NCBI GenBank assembly: GCA_000727475.1
Contig: KL647289.1
Coordinates: 1,676,036-1,740,035, forward strand
Source: Sarcocystis neurona
Lineage: Eukaryota; Apicomplexa; Conoidasida; Eucoccidiorida; Sarcocystidae
Direction: 5' to 3'
DNA: 64,000 nucleotides
A program made the translations under genes and the position numbers. The notes under the pieces were generated by a model, which had not been told where the DNA came from, ran no database searches, and saw only the letters and a program-made list of their open reading frames with translations. Positions 33,801 to 45,808 of the stretch are shown here, piece by piece (within the stretch, counting starts at the first letter, position 1; every line of letters starts with the position of its first letter).

Positions 33801-35280
33801 ATGTACGTACACCTGTCGTGCTCTCGCAGCTGCACGAATAGGCGGAGGAGGAGGAAATCGAGTGACACGTTTTACTTCGGTGTGACACGTAGATTAACTG
33901 TTTCTTCCTTTTCTTCCTGTTGGGACTCCGCGCTGTCACTGAACACCCTTCGTTTTCGTCCCCCTGCGCGGACGGACTGCCACCTGCAAACCTATTCCAC
34001 GTCCAACGGCGCGTACGTACACCAGGAATGTGCCACGCAGACACGCATACACGCCTGCATCTACGAAAGCACCCGCAGCAGCAAAGTGACAGCTGCAGCA
34101 ACCGCGTCCGGTGTACGATCAGCACCAACAGCACAGCCAGCAGCAGCGACGCCAGCAGGACGGAAGCCAGCATCAGAACGGCAGCAGCAACAGCAGGGGC
34201 CGGAGCAATGTTGAGCTTTGCCTGCAGTCCCTTCAGCATTTACAACAACAACAACGGCGGCAGCACCACCCGAAAGGCGGTAGCTTAAGCTGCAGGGACA
34301 ACATAGGCACCCCTTCGGTGTGGGTCCTCGCCTTCGTTCTGGCTCGTTTCGCCGAGAGACTGTCCGCGAAGAAGCTTTCTTTGAAGACTCGCCAACGAGA
34401 AAATCGATCCGCTGCTCATCTTTGTTTCCCGTTGGTGTAGAAACCAGAAGGTGCAAAAACACATGTTGAGCTTCTTCTTTGAGAACGACTGCGACGTCTG
34501 TAGCCTTCGCGGGAGTGAGGTTCAGATGTGCGCACACCTCACCGGCCTCTTCATGTGAGCTACTTACGTGTGTGCATGTATGCATGTGTGTGTAAGCTGT
34601 ATATATATATATATATATGCGTGTATCAGAGGTGTCGTTTGCAAGCAGGAAGGTCTGACTAGATATTTAGCCATGTACACCTGACTCCAACTGCGTGACT
34701 CCCTTCGCTCGAAGGGGACGCACGCCAGGTTGCGCATGCAGTAAGGGGTGTACAGACAACAGAACTCGACCCTGTTTCCCCAGTGTGTGTGTGTGTGTGA
34801 GGTGCCCCACCAGCCTCCTATCCTGCGCCTGCACGTTTGTGCCACACGGTTGTATTTCGTTTCGGGTCTTCCCACCGCAGGAGATGTGCACACACCGAAA
34901 CGCTGCTTTCTTCCGTGTATGTACACCTACTTTTATCCCTCCCCGAGACCTAGGTGCAGGCCCGGCCCTCTGCCAGGTGGTTTCACCGTGTGAAGGGTGT
35001 GGTTCGGCGCCTGATATCTTCTGCGTGACGGTGTACGTACACCCGGAGTGCTTCTCGTTCCACCAGGTTCCGCTGGTGCGTGTGGTGGCCGCGTCCGATA
35101 TGTTTTGTGCATTGCAGTGTACGTACACCCGAGTTTTTCGTCTCGCGTGGTTGACTTACGGCGTTCCTGTGCGCCTCCTGCGTTGCACATTCCCCATGTC
35201 GTTCACGAGGTGTGTCGTTCTTCTGTGGCTACTTGAGGTCCACGTACACCGCGTCGAGCGGCTCTGAAGTGTACGTACAC
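33801..35280. promoter_or_regulatory. Cluster of GTGTACGTACAC palindromes upstream of CWC27
   Basis: Six copies lie in the 1.55 kb before the CWC27 start codon: 33801 (ATGTACGTACAC), 34011 (GCGTACGTACAC), 34915 (GTGTATGTACAC), 35031, 35117 and 35269 (all three perfect palindromes). The last ends 66 bases before the ATG. Most are followed by CC or CCCGAG. A related half-site, CACGTACACCG, lies at 35241. Known family fact: several apicomplexan ApiAP2 factors bind short palindromes with GTAC cores. That these copies act as promoter sites is an inference. Confidence 0.5.
34384..34585. other. Segment with competing open frames on both strands
   Basis: On plus, about 58 codons of balanced composition lie between an acceptor-like CTTTGAAG and a donor-like TTCAT|GTGAGC (34557). 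On minus, an overlapping frame (34585-34061) reads equally well for its first ~85 codons before entering Ala/Cys triplet sequence. Only one can be real. The segment sits about 0.8 kb upstream of CWC27. Confidence 0.25.
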
Positions 35281-35346
35281 CGGACGTGCACTAGCGCCGT
35301 CGTCCCACCTGCTTGCGTCTCTCTCCTCTTCCAGGTCGTCGTCGCC

Positions 35347-38300
35347 ATGAGTGAAGTGTACGTGAACGAGCCGTCGACCAGCGGCAAAGTGGTCCTCCGC
35401 ACTTCTCTGGGGGATCTGGATATCGAGCTCTGGTCGCGTGAGTGCCCGGTGGCGTGCCGCAACTTTCTGCAACTCTGCTGCGATGGGTACTACAACGGCC
35501 TTATTTTTCACCGCGTCATAAAGGACTTCATCGTCCAAACAGGCGACCCCACGGGAACCGGCAGAGGCGGCAGCGACACCGCCGTCAACAACGGGAAACT
35601 CTTCGACCTAGAAATACACCCTCGTCTCAAATTCAGATACCGCGGACTCGTAGGCGTCGCAAATCTTACAGGCGGGGCACTAGCAGGTCAGAGCTTTTGC
35701 CTCTGCAGTTGTACATATATATGCATATATGTATATATATTATGGGACTGGATACCTATACAGGGCTGTATATATATATATATATTTCTACATGCATACA
35801 TACACATACACGCATATGTATGTATATATATGTGGAGGGCCGACGACTCGGGCAAAGGTATCTCTGTAGATTCTGAATAGCAGGTTGTTTATTTGTCTTT
35901 GCTGTGTGTGATTCTAAGTAGATACGAAGGGAAAATTGGGTGAATATAGCTTTGGATCGCCGACATACATTAGTGTGTATATTCTTATATCGTGCTCTGT
36001 CTCTTTGCGTTTGCCTGTGGTCGAGCCCGAGTACTTGGCTTGGCCTGGCTGGGACTGGGCGTACGAGCGAGGAGAGCGTTTACGCGTGGAGAGAAATATG
36101 GGGAGAACACACGCATTCTGCAGACTGCTGCTGCATGCTCCGACACTCTTGACAGTACACTCCTGCTCTAGCTTTGCTGCGTATCCTGCAGCGTTTGTTG
36201 CACCTTTGCCTACGTACCGCTCTACGTTTCGATCCGTTGCTTGCTCGCCAATGTTTGACCAGCGTGCTTTGGGATCGTGGCTGCTGTGGCTCTGCGCCGG
36301 TGATCTGCTGCTTGCTCTAGCTGCTGTTTCTTGTGTTACTTGCTGTTCGTCTTGCTCTTGTATGCTTTGCTGCCGGGACTTTTGCTGCTCCTTGCTCTGT
36401 CGTACTGTTGTCGCGTGCTTTGCTGCCCGCATTTCTATTGCCCCATCGGCTGCCCTCTTAGCTGTTGGCTGCCTGCTGCCGCTGAATGTTTCAGTTCACG
36501 CTGCTTGCTGTATAATCCAGCGTGTTGCTGCGTGGCTCTATGTGTCCGGCTGCGGCCACCGCTCCTGATCCTTCTCGTTCCAGTTTGCCCTACGTGCTGG
36601 TGCTGCTGCTGCCTGCTGCCTCAACATGCCCCTGCTGCGACACACGAATGCTGTTTTTATGTGTTTGTATGGCCTCGCCTGCTGTTGCATTCGCCTCCTG
36701 CTGCTGGGTGGCGCCGCTGTTGAATTGCTAGATACAGCTGCGTCCGGTTCTGCTACTTTATAACGACTGCTGCAGACTTGTCGGCAGTGACGCCTGTTCT
36801 CTTCCCCTGCTCCTGCTCGTGCTACTGGTACTGCGTCGCCTATGTGGCTGCCGCTCTTGCCCCTGCTGCGGCTGCTGCCGCTGGTGGACGCTTTGACGGA
36901 GTCGGTGCTCCTACAGCGCCGCTGGCCCAGTGCACAACGCTGCCGCCTGCCCTGCTGGCACAACGTGCTGCTTCTGTCCCCTTCGTTTGCTGCTCACGCA
37001 GGGGCGGCTGGCGGACGAGGCTGCGGGACGAACGGCAACCAGTTCTTCATCACGCTGGCCCGCTGCGATGCGCTGAACAATACGCATACGCTATTTGGGA
37101 AAGTGACGGGGCATTCGCTGTACAACTTGATGAAATTTGGTGAGTTGGAAGTTGACAAAAACGACAGGCCAGTGTGTCCTCCTATCGTCAAAGGCGTGGA
37201 CGTGCTGTGGATGCCTTTCCCGGATATCCAACCGCGTGTGGAGCTGCAGCAGCAGCTGCTGAAGCAACAGGAGCGGAGCAGCGGCGACAGGCGAGGGGAT
37301 GGCGAGGAGGAGAGCGGCGGTGCCACCCGAGAGGAACAACAGAAGAGAAAGCTGCAGAAGCCGGACAAGAAGCTACTGTCATTTGCAGAGGAAGAAGATG
37401 AAGAAGAGCAAGGGGAAGACGAAGGGGCTGGCGCAGCGGAAGGGAAGAAGAAGCAGGAACGCAGAGAAGAGAGGACGAGCACCAGCAGGTCGGAGGAATC
37501 ACGTGCCGCTGGGGCAATCTCTCCAGGGAAAATAGGCAGCAGCAAGAAAATTTTAAGTGCTCACGACGTTCTAGAAGACGATCCTTTACTGCAGAGGAGC
37601 AGCGGGCCGGAAGCAGAAGCAGCAGGTGCGCAGAAGTGGCACACAGACGCAAGACGAGCAGACACTGCACGGGGAAGAGGCTCAACATCTGAAACTTTTG
37701 TATCTGATGGAAACGAAGAAGAAGAAGAGCGGCGCGAGCTACACAGCAAGCAGAGGAAGAGAAGGAGAAGCAGCAGCAACAGGAGCAGCAGCAGCGAACA
37801 CAGTAGCGAGGACAGCAGCAGCGACCCGCACAGCAGCGACGACAGCAGCAGCAGAGTAGCAAGAAACAGACGGAGCAGTGTTGGAAGGAGGGAAGTGAGA
37901 GGCAGGAGCAGCAGAAAGGATGGAGACGAAGGTGTTTCTTCTTCTTCTTCGACACTAACACTCGTACGCAACAAGCTTGCAGCACTTGCTGCTGCCGAGG
38001 GATCCGACAGGAGACACAGACATGCTGGGACTGCAGCAGCGGCGGGAGGAGAAGGAGAAGAAACAGTGCGTTCAGGGAGTCGAAATTACCCTGATGACAA
38101 CGACGACCGCAGCAGAAGTGCACGCAGCAGCAGCGTGAACGAAGAGCAACAGCAGCACCGGGAGAAGAAGGAAGGCAGAAGGAAAGTTGAAGCGCTCCGG
38201 CTATGGGCAGGGGGAGGCAGTGCAAGCAGAGGATCACACGCAGATAGGGAGAGGCTGCAGGATAGTGATTTGATGACTGAAAGCGAGAAGAAGCGGCAGC

Positions 38301-40536
38301 TGTACGTGTTGAGGAAACGGGACGCTGGGAGACAGCGGCAGCAGACAGATACTTTGAAGAAACTCGATGCCTTTACCCAGCAGGTGAGCTTTTTAATCAA
38401 AGAGAAGGGAAGTCTGAAGCACAGAGAAGGCGCTAGCAACGGCAACAGCAACAAAGAGAAAGCAGGACAGCAGCACAGACGAGACACCAGCAACAGCAGC
38501 AGCAAACGAACGAGCAGCAGCACAGATACCGCAAGAACAGCGTCGCAGGAGAAGCAGCGCCGTAGCAAGGGAGCAGAAGCAGCGGTAAGAGCAAACAAAT
38601 CACAGCAGCAACAACAGCAGAGCAGTTGCAGCAGCCGTTGCCTAGGACAGAAGAATCCATTGCGAAGCGGCAGGTGAGGGTACAGATAAGAGATGTGGAA
38701 AAGTGAAAGAGTTATCCAACAGGGGGTGCGTCTCTTTTTCGCGGATATGCGCAGAAATGATAAAGAAAGAGGAGGGAAGGAATTAAAGAAGCAAATCAGC
38801 AGCCTCGTGTTTCCTTCAGAAAATCCACGACGCCACTTGTGTGAGGTGAGGACGCCAGTCACACAGGGAGAGAGAGAGAGACGTACTACACCTGTGGATA
38901 TATGAGTACGTACACGTGTATATTCTTGTGATAGATGCACACGTATGTGCTTACCAGTGAATGTAAGTATGGATGCGTAAGTATTTCGACAGGGAAGCTA
39001 CATGTTTGTACACGTGTCCGCGTGCTTCTGAATACACGTGTATGCGTACGTAACCGGTTCGAGTGTAATCATATATGTAGATTTGCACAAGTGTATATCA
39101 GTACATGTTGCTGTAGTAAAGAAGGTGTGCGTCTATGTGTATTTCGTGCGTAACTTGGATGTATTAAGGAGCTTGTCCGCGCGGATATATACACAGATAT
39201 ATCCGCATGTGTATTTGTGTACGCCAGAGCACGCATCTACGGGTATACGTGCACCTCGGAGGGGATAGGCAAAAGTAAGCACACAAATGTGTTTGTATGT
39301 TGTGTCGTCCCATACGTACAGGAAGGAGGAATAAATGTCTGCTGGCGTGTGGACGTGAAGCTGTATAAGGGACTCACGTACCTATCTCACCAGCTGCGTG
39401 TGTCCTTATACACAACGCAGGCCTACGTACCTCGTTAGACAGACACGCACGTATGCATAGGAGTACATATATATACGTGTGGATGGAAACCTTGTACCTG
39501 TGTATGCGTGTATATGTGTAAAAGTCTGTGAGAAATAGGAATGTTGGGCAGTTCCTATTTTCGGTAGGAAAGATGCGACACGTACAAGGGAGGACTTGTG
39601 GAGGGGACGTTGTTGGCATCGGCCTTAGTGTGCCTGCAGGCACCCGTGAGTGCCTTTTCTTGCGCTGAGCGTTCTTTATTGCTCTATCATGTGTACGCCT
39701 ATACGCACGTATATGCTGTAGATCCAGATGCACGTATACCAAAAAGTATACACACATGTGTGTACATGCGTCCACGTTTATCTGCTTACGGATCGATTTG
39801 GGACAGCTTTGTGTGTATGACGTATGAAGTAGGGACGACGGAGACGATCACACGAAGCGTAGTGGTACCGAGCGAGCCTGGTCTCTTTTTTTCTGCGCTG
39901 TGCAGCATGGATGCTGTGCTCGTGGAGCGGGTGAGTAGAGCCTGCTGGGCGTGGTAGTTCTCCCGCTGCGTGTGACGCGCACGCAGGACAAGTTTTCAAC
40001 ACAATGGTATGTATTTGGCTGTGTCAGTGTGCGTGGGTGGGTGGGTGGATGTGTGGATCTTTCTGTTGGTGCAGCTGCGAAGTTTGCGGGAGCGCCAGAG
40101 CAGCGGCACGGCCGACGGCAGCAGGAGCAGCGCAGCACCACGGGACAGCGGCAGCAGTCGTGAGGGGGAGGAAAGGAGCAGGAACGGCGTCAGCAGCGGT
40201 GCCGACGCGCGGAAAGAAAGTGGGGTAAGGCCAACCAGTGAAAGGGCTGAAAAGGCAACAAAGACGGCAGAGCCAGGTACTTTAAATGCTTTACTGCCTG
40301 ACCTAGATGAGGAAATAGATGAAAATGACGGGTCGTGGTTGAGCGGTGGTGGTCTGCGATTCGCCGTCGATAGCAACAGAGCCTACGAGTTGGACGAAGC
40401 GCGAGCAGCAGCCTCCGTTGTCGTCTACGACCCTCTGCGGGGCGCAGGTGACCTGGCCACCAAAAAGATGCAGCAGCGGAGGCAGCAGCAGGCAGTCGCG
40501 TGGAAAGAAGGACGGAGGGATATCGAGAAGTGGTAG
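35347..40536 (+). CDS. CWC27: CWC27-type spliceosomal cyclophilin, 727 aa, 3 exons
   Basis: Exons: 35347-35686, 37002-38383, 40075-40536; introns of 1315 and 1691 bases with GT-AG ends and agreeing phases (1 and 0). The start ATG has a GTCGCC context. Residues ~12-195 are a cyclophilin domain: FHRVIKDFIVQ carries Arg56, Phe61, Gln64; GNQFFITL carries Gln127 and Phe129; His142 is present. The position of CypA Trp121 is Ala137; human CWC27 has Glu there and is catalytically inactive, so isomerase activity is doubtful. About nine extra residues (GGALAGAAGG) sit at the first junction. A long acidic and RS-rich linker contains the family marks LLSF plus acidic run and SAHDVLEDDP. Exon 3 carries the C-terminal CWC27 signature: DGSWLSGGGLRF, VVVYDPLRG and a basic tail. 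The known role is in activated spliceosomes in the nucleus. An alternative second donor exists at 38674 (CAG|GTGAGG) but joins in phase only through a poor acceptor. Confidence 0.88.
35687..37001 (+). other. Intron 1 of the CWC27 gene
   Basis: Runs from GTCAGA to CACGCAG. It begins with (TA)n patches (35705-35840) and becomes CTG/TGC-rich from 36120 to the acceptor, giving a pyrimidine-leaning sense strand. The CAG polarity of exon 2 begins right after the acceptor. Confidence 0.8.
38384..40074 (+). other. Intron 2 of the CWC27 gene
   Basis: Runs from GTGAGC to a pyrimidine-rich TTTCTGTTGGTGCAG acceptor. Its first ~290 bases remain in frame and CAG-rich (to stop 38675-38677), so partial retention or use of the donor at 38674 is possible. 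The rest (38.7-40.0 kb) is TG/TA-rich. A 20-base segment (39987-40006) is flanked by GCAG and GTATGT like a microexon but does not fit the frame. Confidence 0.65.
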
Positions 40537-43500
40537 AGGGCAACAGAAATCTTTATGTCGGGCGAGGAGAGAGTACTTACGGCGGCGCGAAAAAGTGAAG
40601 AAGAATCAGAAGTTGAGGAGAGGGACAAGTGAGGAAGGGGAAGAAGCTGCAGATCGAAGGAAAAAGGAACGGAGGAAAGAAGAAAGAGTGAACAAAAAAA
40701 AGTGGGTAGTGGAAAGATGGAGGGAGTGAGAGAGGAAACAGCGACCGACGCCGCGTACGTCTTGGTAGAACACATGGCGCTGCAGGCTGCACACGTAAAA
40801 GAAAACCAGAACGGGATTCGTGCAGCATCGTTGATTTGGTGGTCCACAGACAGCTTCCTGCGTCTGCAGCGAACGTCTACGTGTGCGAGAAACCATATTT
40901 ATAAATATAAATATGCGTAGATGGACAAAGTGTGCGTTGCAGCGTATACTTTAGCGGTAGCGGTAGGAGATAGGTTCAATAGATCTAGAGATTAGCATAG
41001 AGTGTAGGTCAAGCGGCGAGCTCTAAGTAGACTGGCACACGTCGCTATTAAATTGTGTCTAACGCATGTGCATGGGTGGGACAGCCAGAGGTCTTAACTA
41101 TTAACTATACGTAACCAATCACGCCAAATAATGCATATAAATGTATATATTTAGGAAATATGTGTACGTGTACGTATGTATATGTGTGTAGCGGCGTGTG
41201 TGCGGTGGTACAGGTATGCGTATACAAATACAACTTTATGCGCACGTGCATACGCAGTGAGTCTGTATTCCTACACGGCGTGTAAAGAGAGAGCTTCGTG
41301 ACTCTCCACTGCAAAGGATCGCTCCACACGAGCCAGCATTCCCACTACGATAGAACAATTGCTGGATCCTTTTTTGCAGCTCAGGATATAAGAGGCATGC
41401 CTGCTTACCTGTGTTCATGTGAAGAATGAGCTGCACATTCACGAATCTGTGAATGTACATGTATGTACGTAGCAACCTGCGTGTCAAGAGGAGCCGCGTG
41501 CGCGCACATCCATAGGCCAGTACATGAATACACACATGCTTCTAAGAAAGAAAAGCGGAACAGAAACTACATGCACTGCCGACAGAATTCGCCCCTACTG
41601 TGCGTGTCTCTGGCGAGGTGTACGCATGGGTGTGCCACACAACATGGATACCTGTAGAAGTACGTTCCGGCGAAGCCTAGGGTTGCACGTAGGTGTGTGA
41701 AGCTGTATACGCATCCATGGAGCGTACATGCCATTACATGGTATGCAACGTATGTTTTCACCAGCCGTACACCCAGCGCATGCAATGTGGTAAACTCATT
41801 GTTTCTCTCTCCTTCCATTATTACGTACGTAAACATTTCCCCAAATACACAAACGTGCATATGGCTGCACCTGCACACGGTAACGGCAGAACTGCGAGCT
41901 GCTGACGACCCTTCAGCGAGGGGGAGATGCCGCACTCTTACATGCTCTGCAGTACCACGTACGCTGAAACGACAGCATCCACCGCCCTGTGGCCAGACGT
42001 GGCTCTCCGTGTGTACACCTGGGTATGTCTGTTCTTGTGCTTGCATGCACTCGTGGCCACATCTTGAACTTTACTCAGCTCCAGTTCAAAATGTCACTTT
42101 ATGTGGACGATGGCATTTGTGCATAGTGTCGAAGAAACGTAGTCGCCGTTCCGGACAGCGATGCGATGTCTTCAGTGTATGGCGGTAGTCATATGTACAT
42201 ACATATGTGTAGTTTTACGTGTATATATAGCAGAGTAGACGAGTGCAATTGGTTGCCTCTGTGTGCTCCTAGTCAACTTTTTGTATGCACAGCGAAGCGC
42301 GCGTGTGTGTCTGTAACCCTCTGCAGCTCGGCCCGTGCCGCTGTATGTGTGTGTACCTGTCCCTGCACCTGCTTGTCCACGTATATGCAGCTTGATCCCA
42401 TTGTCACAGTATTAAAAAACTGACGGCACTAGACAGAAAGGGATACTCATTCTGCCCTTTCTATGCCGGACATCCGTTCTGCGTAGCGACTCGCAGTTGT
42501 AAGGCCTCTGTACCGGAAAGAAACGTGCACAGGCTTTATGGTCAGTTTTCCATCGCCTTGACGTTACGCGGTGTGCCCGGCGTGACGACAATCAACTGCG
42601 TCCGTTGACAGCTTACGCTTTTCCAGTAGTGGGGAGTAAAAAGTGTGTTTTCGATGAACGGAAGCTCGCTGAAAACATTCGTAAGGACAGTGCATGCTCT
42701 TGTGGCATTTTCATATCTCTACCCCACTATACATACATATCCGTATACGGTTACGGGTGTATAAAAATTGACACGCGCGTAGGGGGGGAAACGGCAATTC
42801 ACTGTTTCTAAAAGTAATCCAGTGGTACTGTGCTCGATGCTCCGAGATGGCACAAGGGCTTCCCAGTGACTGAAATTCCTCCTATTGAACCATGGTACAA
42901 ATGCACAGAATCCGCTGCAGCACCGCATGCGCAGGCATGCGCACGCAGCTGCTGCACACATAGCTGAAGCACAGGCAGCTGCAGCAGCGGCCCTCTACCG
43001 GCCGCGAATAGGAATACAGCACGTATCTGCGTTCGGGAGACGTAGCCACAGTCCGCCGGCACAGACGAGAACCAGTACTCGTACTCCACGCGCGATACTC
43101 ATGGCAGCAAGGGCACATGCAGCAGTACCGCAACGGCCTGCGAGCCTTACACCGCAGTGCCGTACTCCAGAAAACGCGAACGCAGCAATCATAGCGGCTT
43201 GCACCGACTGCGAGCACGTGGCTCCTTCTTAACATATACAGCCTTATTTTCGTCCCCCAAAGCGAATGCGCCTTCAGGTGTTACCATATTGAAAGTAGTA
43301 AACACAGCGTTGTATATACATGCCAGGGAATGTGCACGACGTGGTGCAAGATGTATATGCCAGTGTGTATGAATTTCAGGTATGTGTATACGTTGATGTA
43401 TCAACACGTGTATACATCCATGGCTCTTTAGGGACATATGTAAATTCCACCTACACATACGTACACACTCATACATATATTCAGGTGCGAATATTGATTG

Positions 43501-43700
43501 TGGCGAGTGGGCAGGTGTCAGCAGGGGTATAGTATTGAGGCACACACACATCAAGAAGTGCAGTCCACTCATACCCATTGAACGAAAACGCAAAAAAAAC
43601 AGCGCACAGAAGTCACCGCACGAGAACAGAATCACTGCCGCCCTAGAATGTGTCGTGTATCCTTCCCGTTCACCTCAAACACACGTGCCAGCATTCGACA
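40537..43700. other. 3' flank of CWC27 and repeat-poor DNA; no gene
   Basis: Purine-rich DNA immediately after the stop (40540-40720), then TG/TA-rich DNA without triplet tracts. Open frames are short and none shows a start, domain or splice pair that I trust. Confidence 0.45.
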
Positions 43701-43789
43701 TCTTCGCCCCATGCTGCACCGCACTAGCAGTGCACACTGTCTACGCAAAAGCGCACCTTCGAAGTCACTGCAAAAGAAAAAATTGGCAA

Positions 43790-45300
43790 CTACGCCTGCT
43801 GCTGCTGCTGCGGAGACTGCCGCTGCTCCTTGGGCAAAAATTTCTCCTGCCAATGCTGGTGCGACGACTGACCTGCCCGTCGTATCCCTCCTGCCGTTAC
43901 TGTCGCAGTTGCTGCGGTAGCTACTGACCGCTGCTGCTGCAGCCACTACCGGCGCTGATGCAGCCCCTCCGCCCGCTGTTCATACTCCTGCTGCTGCTTC
44001 CTCTGTCGTAGCCCGTCGCCTAACTACGCACTTCCTCTGATGCAAAACTTAGTCCCTCTGCCCCTGTTCTCGGTACTCCTCGTGCTTCCGCCGCTACCCT
44101 TGACCTGTGGCTATTCTTAGTTCCCGCTGCTGCTACAACTGTCCCTCCCTGTATTCATCTTTTATCTGCTGCTGCACTCCCGCACTCCCCTGACGCTGCT
44201 CCTGCAAGTCCTGGCGCTGCCACAGCTCACGACGGCCTCTTACTTGCTCTTCACTGCGTCATTTGTGCGGGTGGTCACTCGCTTCTCCTCCTACTTCTGC
44301 AGATCTGTCCTTTACTCCGCCTTTTTGCACCACCGTCCCACCTCATCGTATTCTCTTCTTTCTTTCCATTCTGCCGCCCTCCTCTTACCAGATGCAGCAC
44401 CGCTACACGTAGACACGCACATACAAATATAAAAGCATAGTACTGCTTTTAAGCAGTGTGGATGCTTCTGGCCGCTGTCCCCTTCATTTCTTCACTTCTC
44501 ATTTTGTCTTCTGTGTGCGTCTGCAGTTACTTCGACCTTCTTTCTCTATTTTGTTGCCTCTTCTTCTCTCTCTTTGGGTCCCCTCATCCTTCGCTGGTCC
44601 TTCCTTCCTGTTCTTAGCTTTCTTCTCTTCAGATCTTCAAGTTCTTGGCGCGCTGCTGGTAGTCCTCTCTGTATGATGTCTCCGTTGTCATTTCTCTCTT
44701 TTCTTGTCCGACCCTTTCGGTTTCCCCTTTCCCTTACTATTCCTCTCCTCCTTTTCTACTCTGAAATTTCACATGCTGTAATCCACTAGTCCTTACGACT
44801 TCTGTCCTTTTCAACTCTCAGATTTCACAGGCTGCAGTCCGTCTTCCACTAGTTCTCCTCTTTCTCCCTTGTAGCTTAATCGTCCTCCCACGCCTCCTTT
44901 CTCTCCTCTCCTCTTCCACTTCCTCCAGGACTACTTTCTTCACTTTCACCTTGCATATCAGCAGCAGCGACCGCACACCTTTTCTAAAAAACTCGTGCTC
45001 CTCTCCTGTTTTTTCCACGCCTTCGCTTTGCTCTCCAAATCTCTCTATACACGCGTCCCCCTACACCACGTCCCCCTAAGCACACAAACGTATACACGAG
45101 AACACCTACATACACACCTGTGTACGTACACACATCCACATGTTCCAAAGGAATGTGTGTACATGCAGTACGCATGCGTGTCCACACGTCTATTCGTGGT
45201 CGCCTCTCTCTGCAGCTCGTCATTCATTTCACACGCTCACGCATCGCAGTCGTCTTCTTGTCCCTTTTCTCTCCTTCACCCATATATATATATATTCATG
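43790..45300. other. CT-rich stretch downstream of the six-helix gene
   Basis: The plus strand is strongly pyrimidine-rich (TGCTGCTG, CTCCTCCTT and TTTCTCTC runs), so the minus strand, on which the membrane protein gene lies, is purine-rich here. Long Leu/Ser-biased frames are composition artefacts. Confidence 0.5.
45120..45131. promoter_or_regulatory. Palindromic motif GTGTACGTACAC
   Basis: Perfect copy of the palindrome found upstream of CWC27, about 0.7 kb beyond the 3' end of the minus-strand membrane protein gene. It lacks the CCC tail (ACACACATCC follows). Confidence 0.3.
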
Positions 45301-45808
45301 TCTATTCATACTAAGAGGCAGACACGTACATACACAAGGCACGGCTGTGACAGCAGGTCCGTGTTTCTTGTTAACTCTCATAGCCCATCACACTGCGCAG
45401 GTTCGTCGCCTCTGCATGCGTGCAGCCTCTCACATCCTGCCTGCCAGCAACACCCAGTAGCGCTGTACAGAGTACACGCGGTTGCAGAGCCTCTGCCCCC
45501 GTTTTGTCTCACTAGTTTCGTACCCTACTCCCCGCAAATACTCCTCGACAACCACATACCTGCATCTATACATTTATATACTACCCTCCATCACAGGTGT
45601 CGCCGTCCGTCAATGTTGTACACACCGACGTACAGCAGCAAACGGAAAAATATATATTCTGCCCCGGGGCTCCCCTGCTCAGACACACACGTTTTCCATA
45701 TGCTTGTACACACATGTTTGTATATGTAGAGCCCCTCGTCCCCTTCAGCGTCAAATCACATTTGTATTTCGGCATGCGTATTTCGTCGTGCCCTTCGCCG
45801 TCTGCTAG

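Noticed and set aside
37188..38237. 349-codon minus ORF opposite CWC27
   Set aside because: Shadow of CWC27 exon 2, which has clear family motifs on plus.
39050..39066. GGTTCGAGT resembling a tRNA B box
   Set aside because: It does not match the full B-box consensus, and no cloverleaf or A box could be found around it.
39981..40012. 20-nt microexon (GCAG|...|GTATGT) in CWC27 intron 2
   Set aside because: Good splice ends, but inclusion breaks the frame with every credible neighbouring junction except a weak acceptor.
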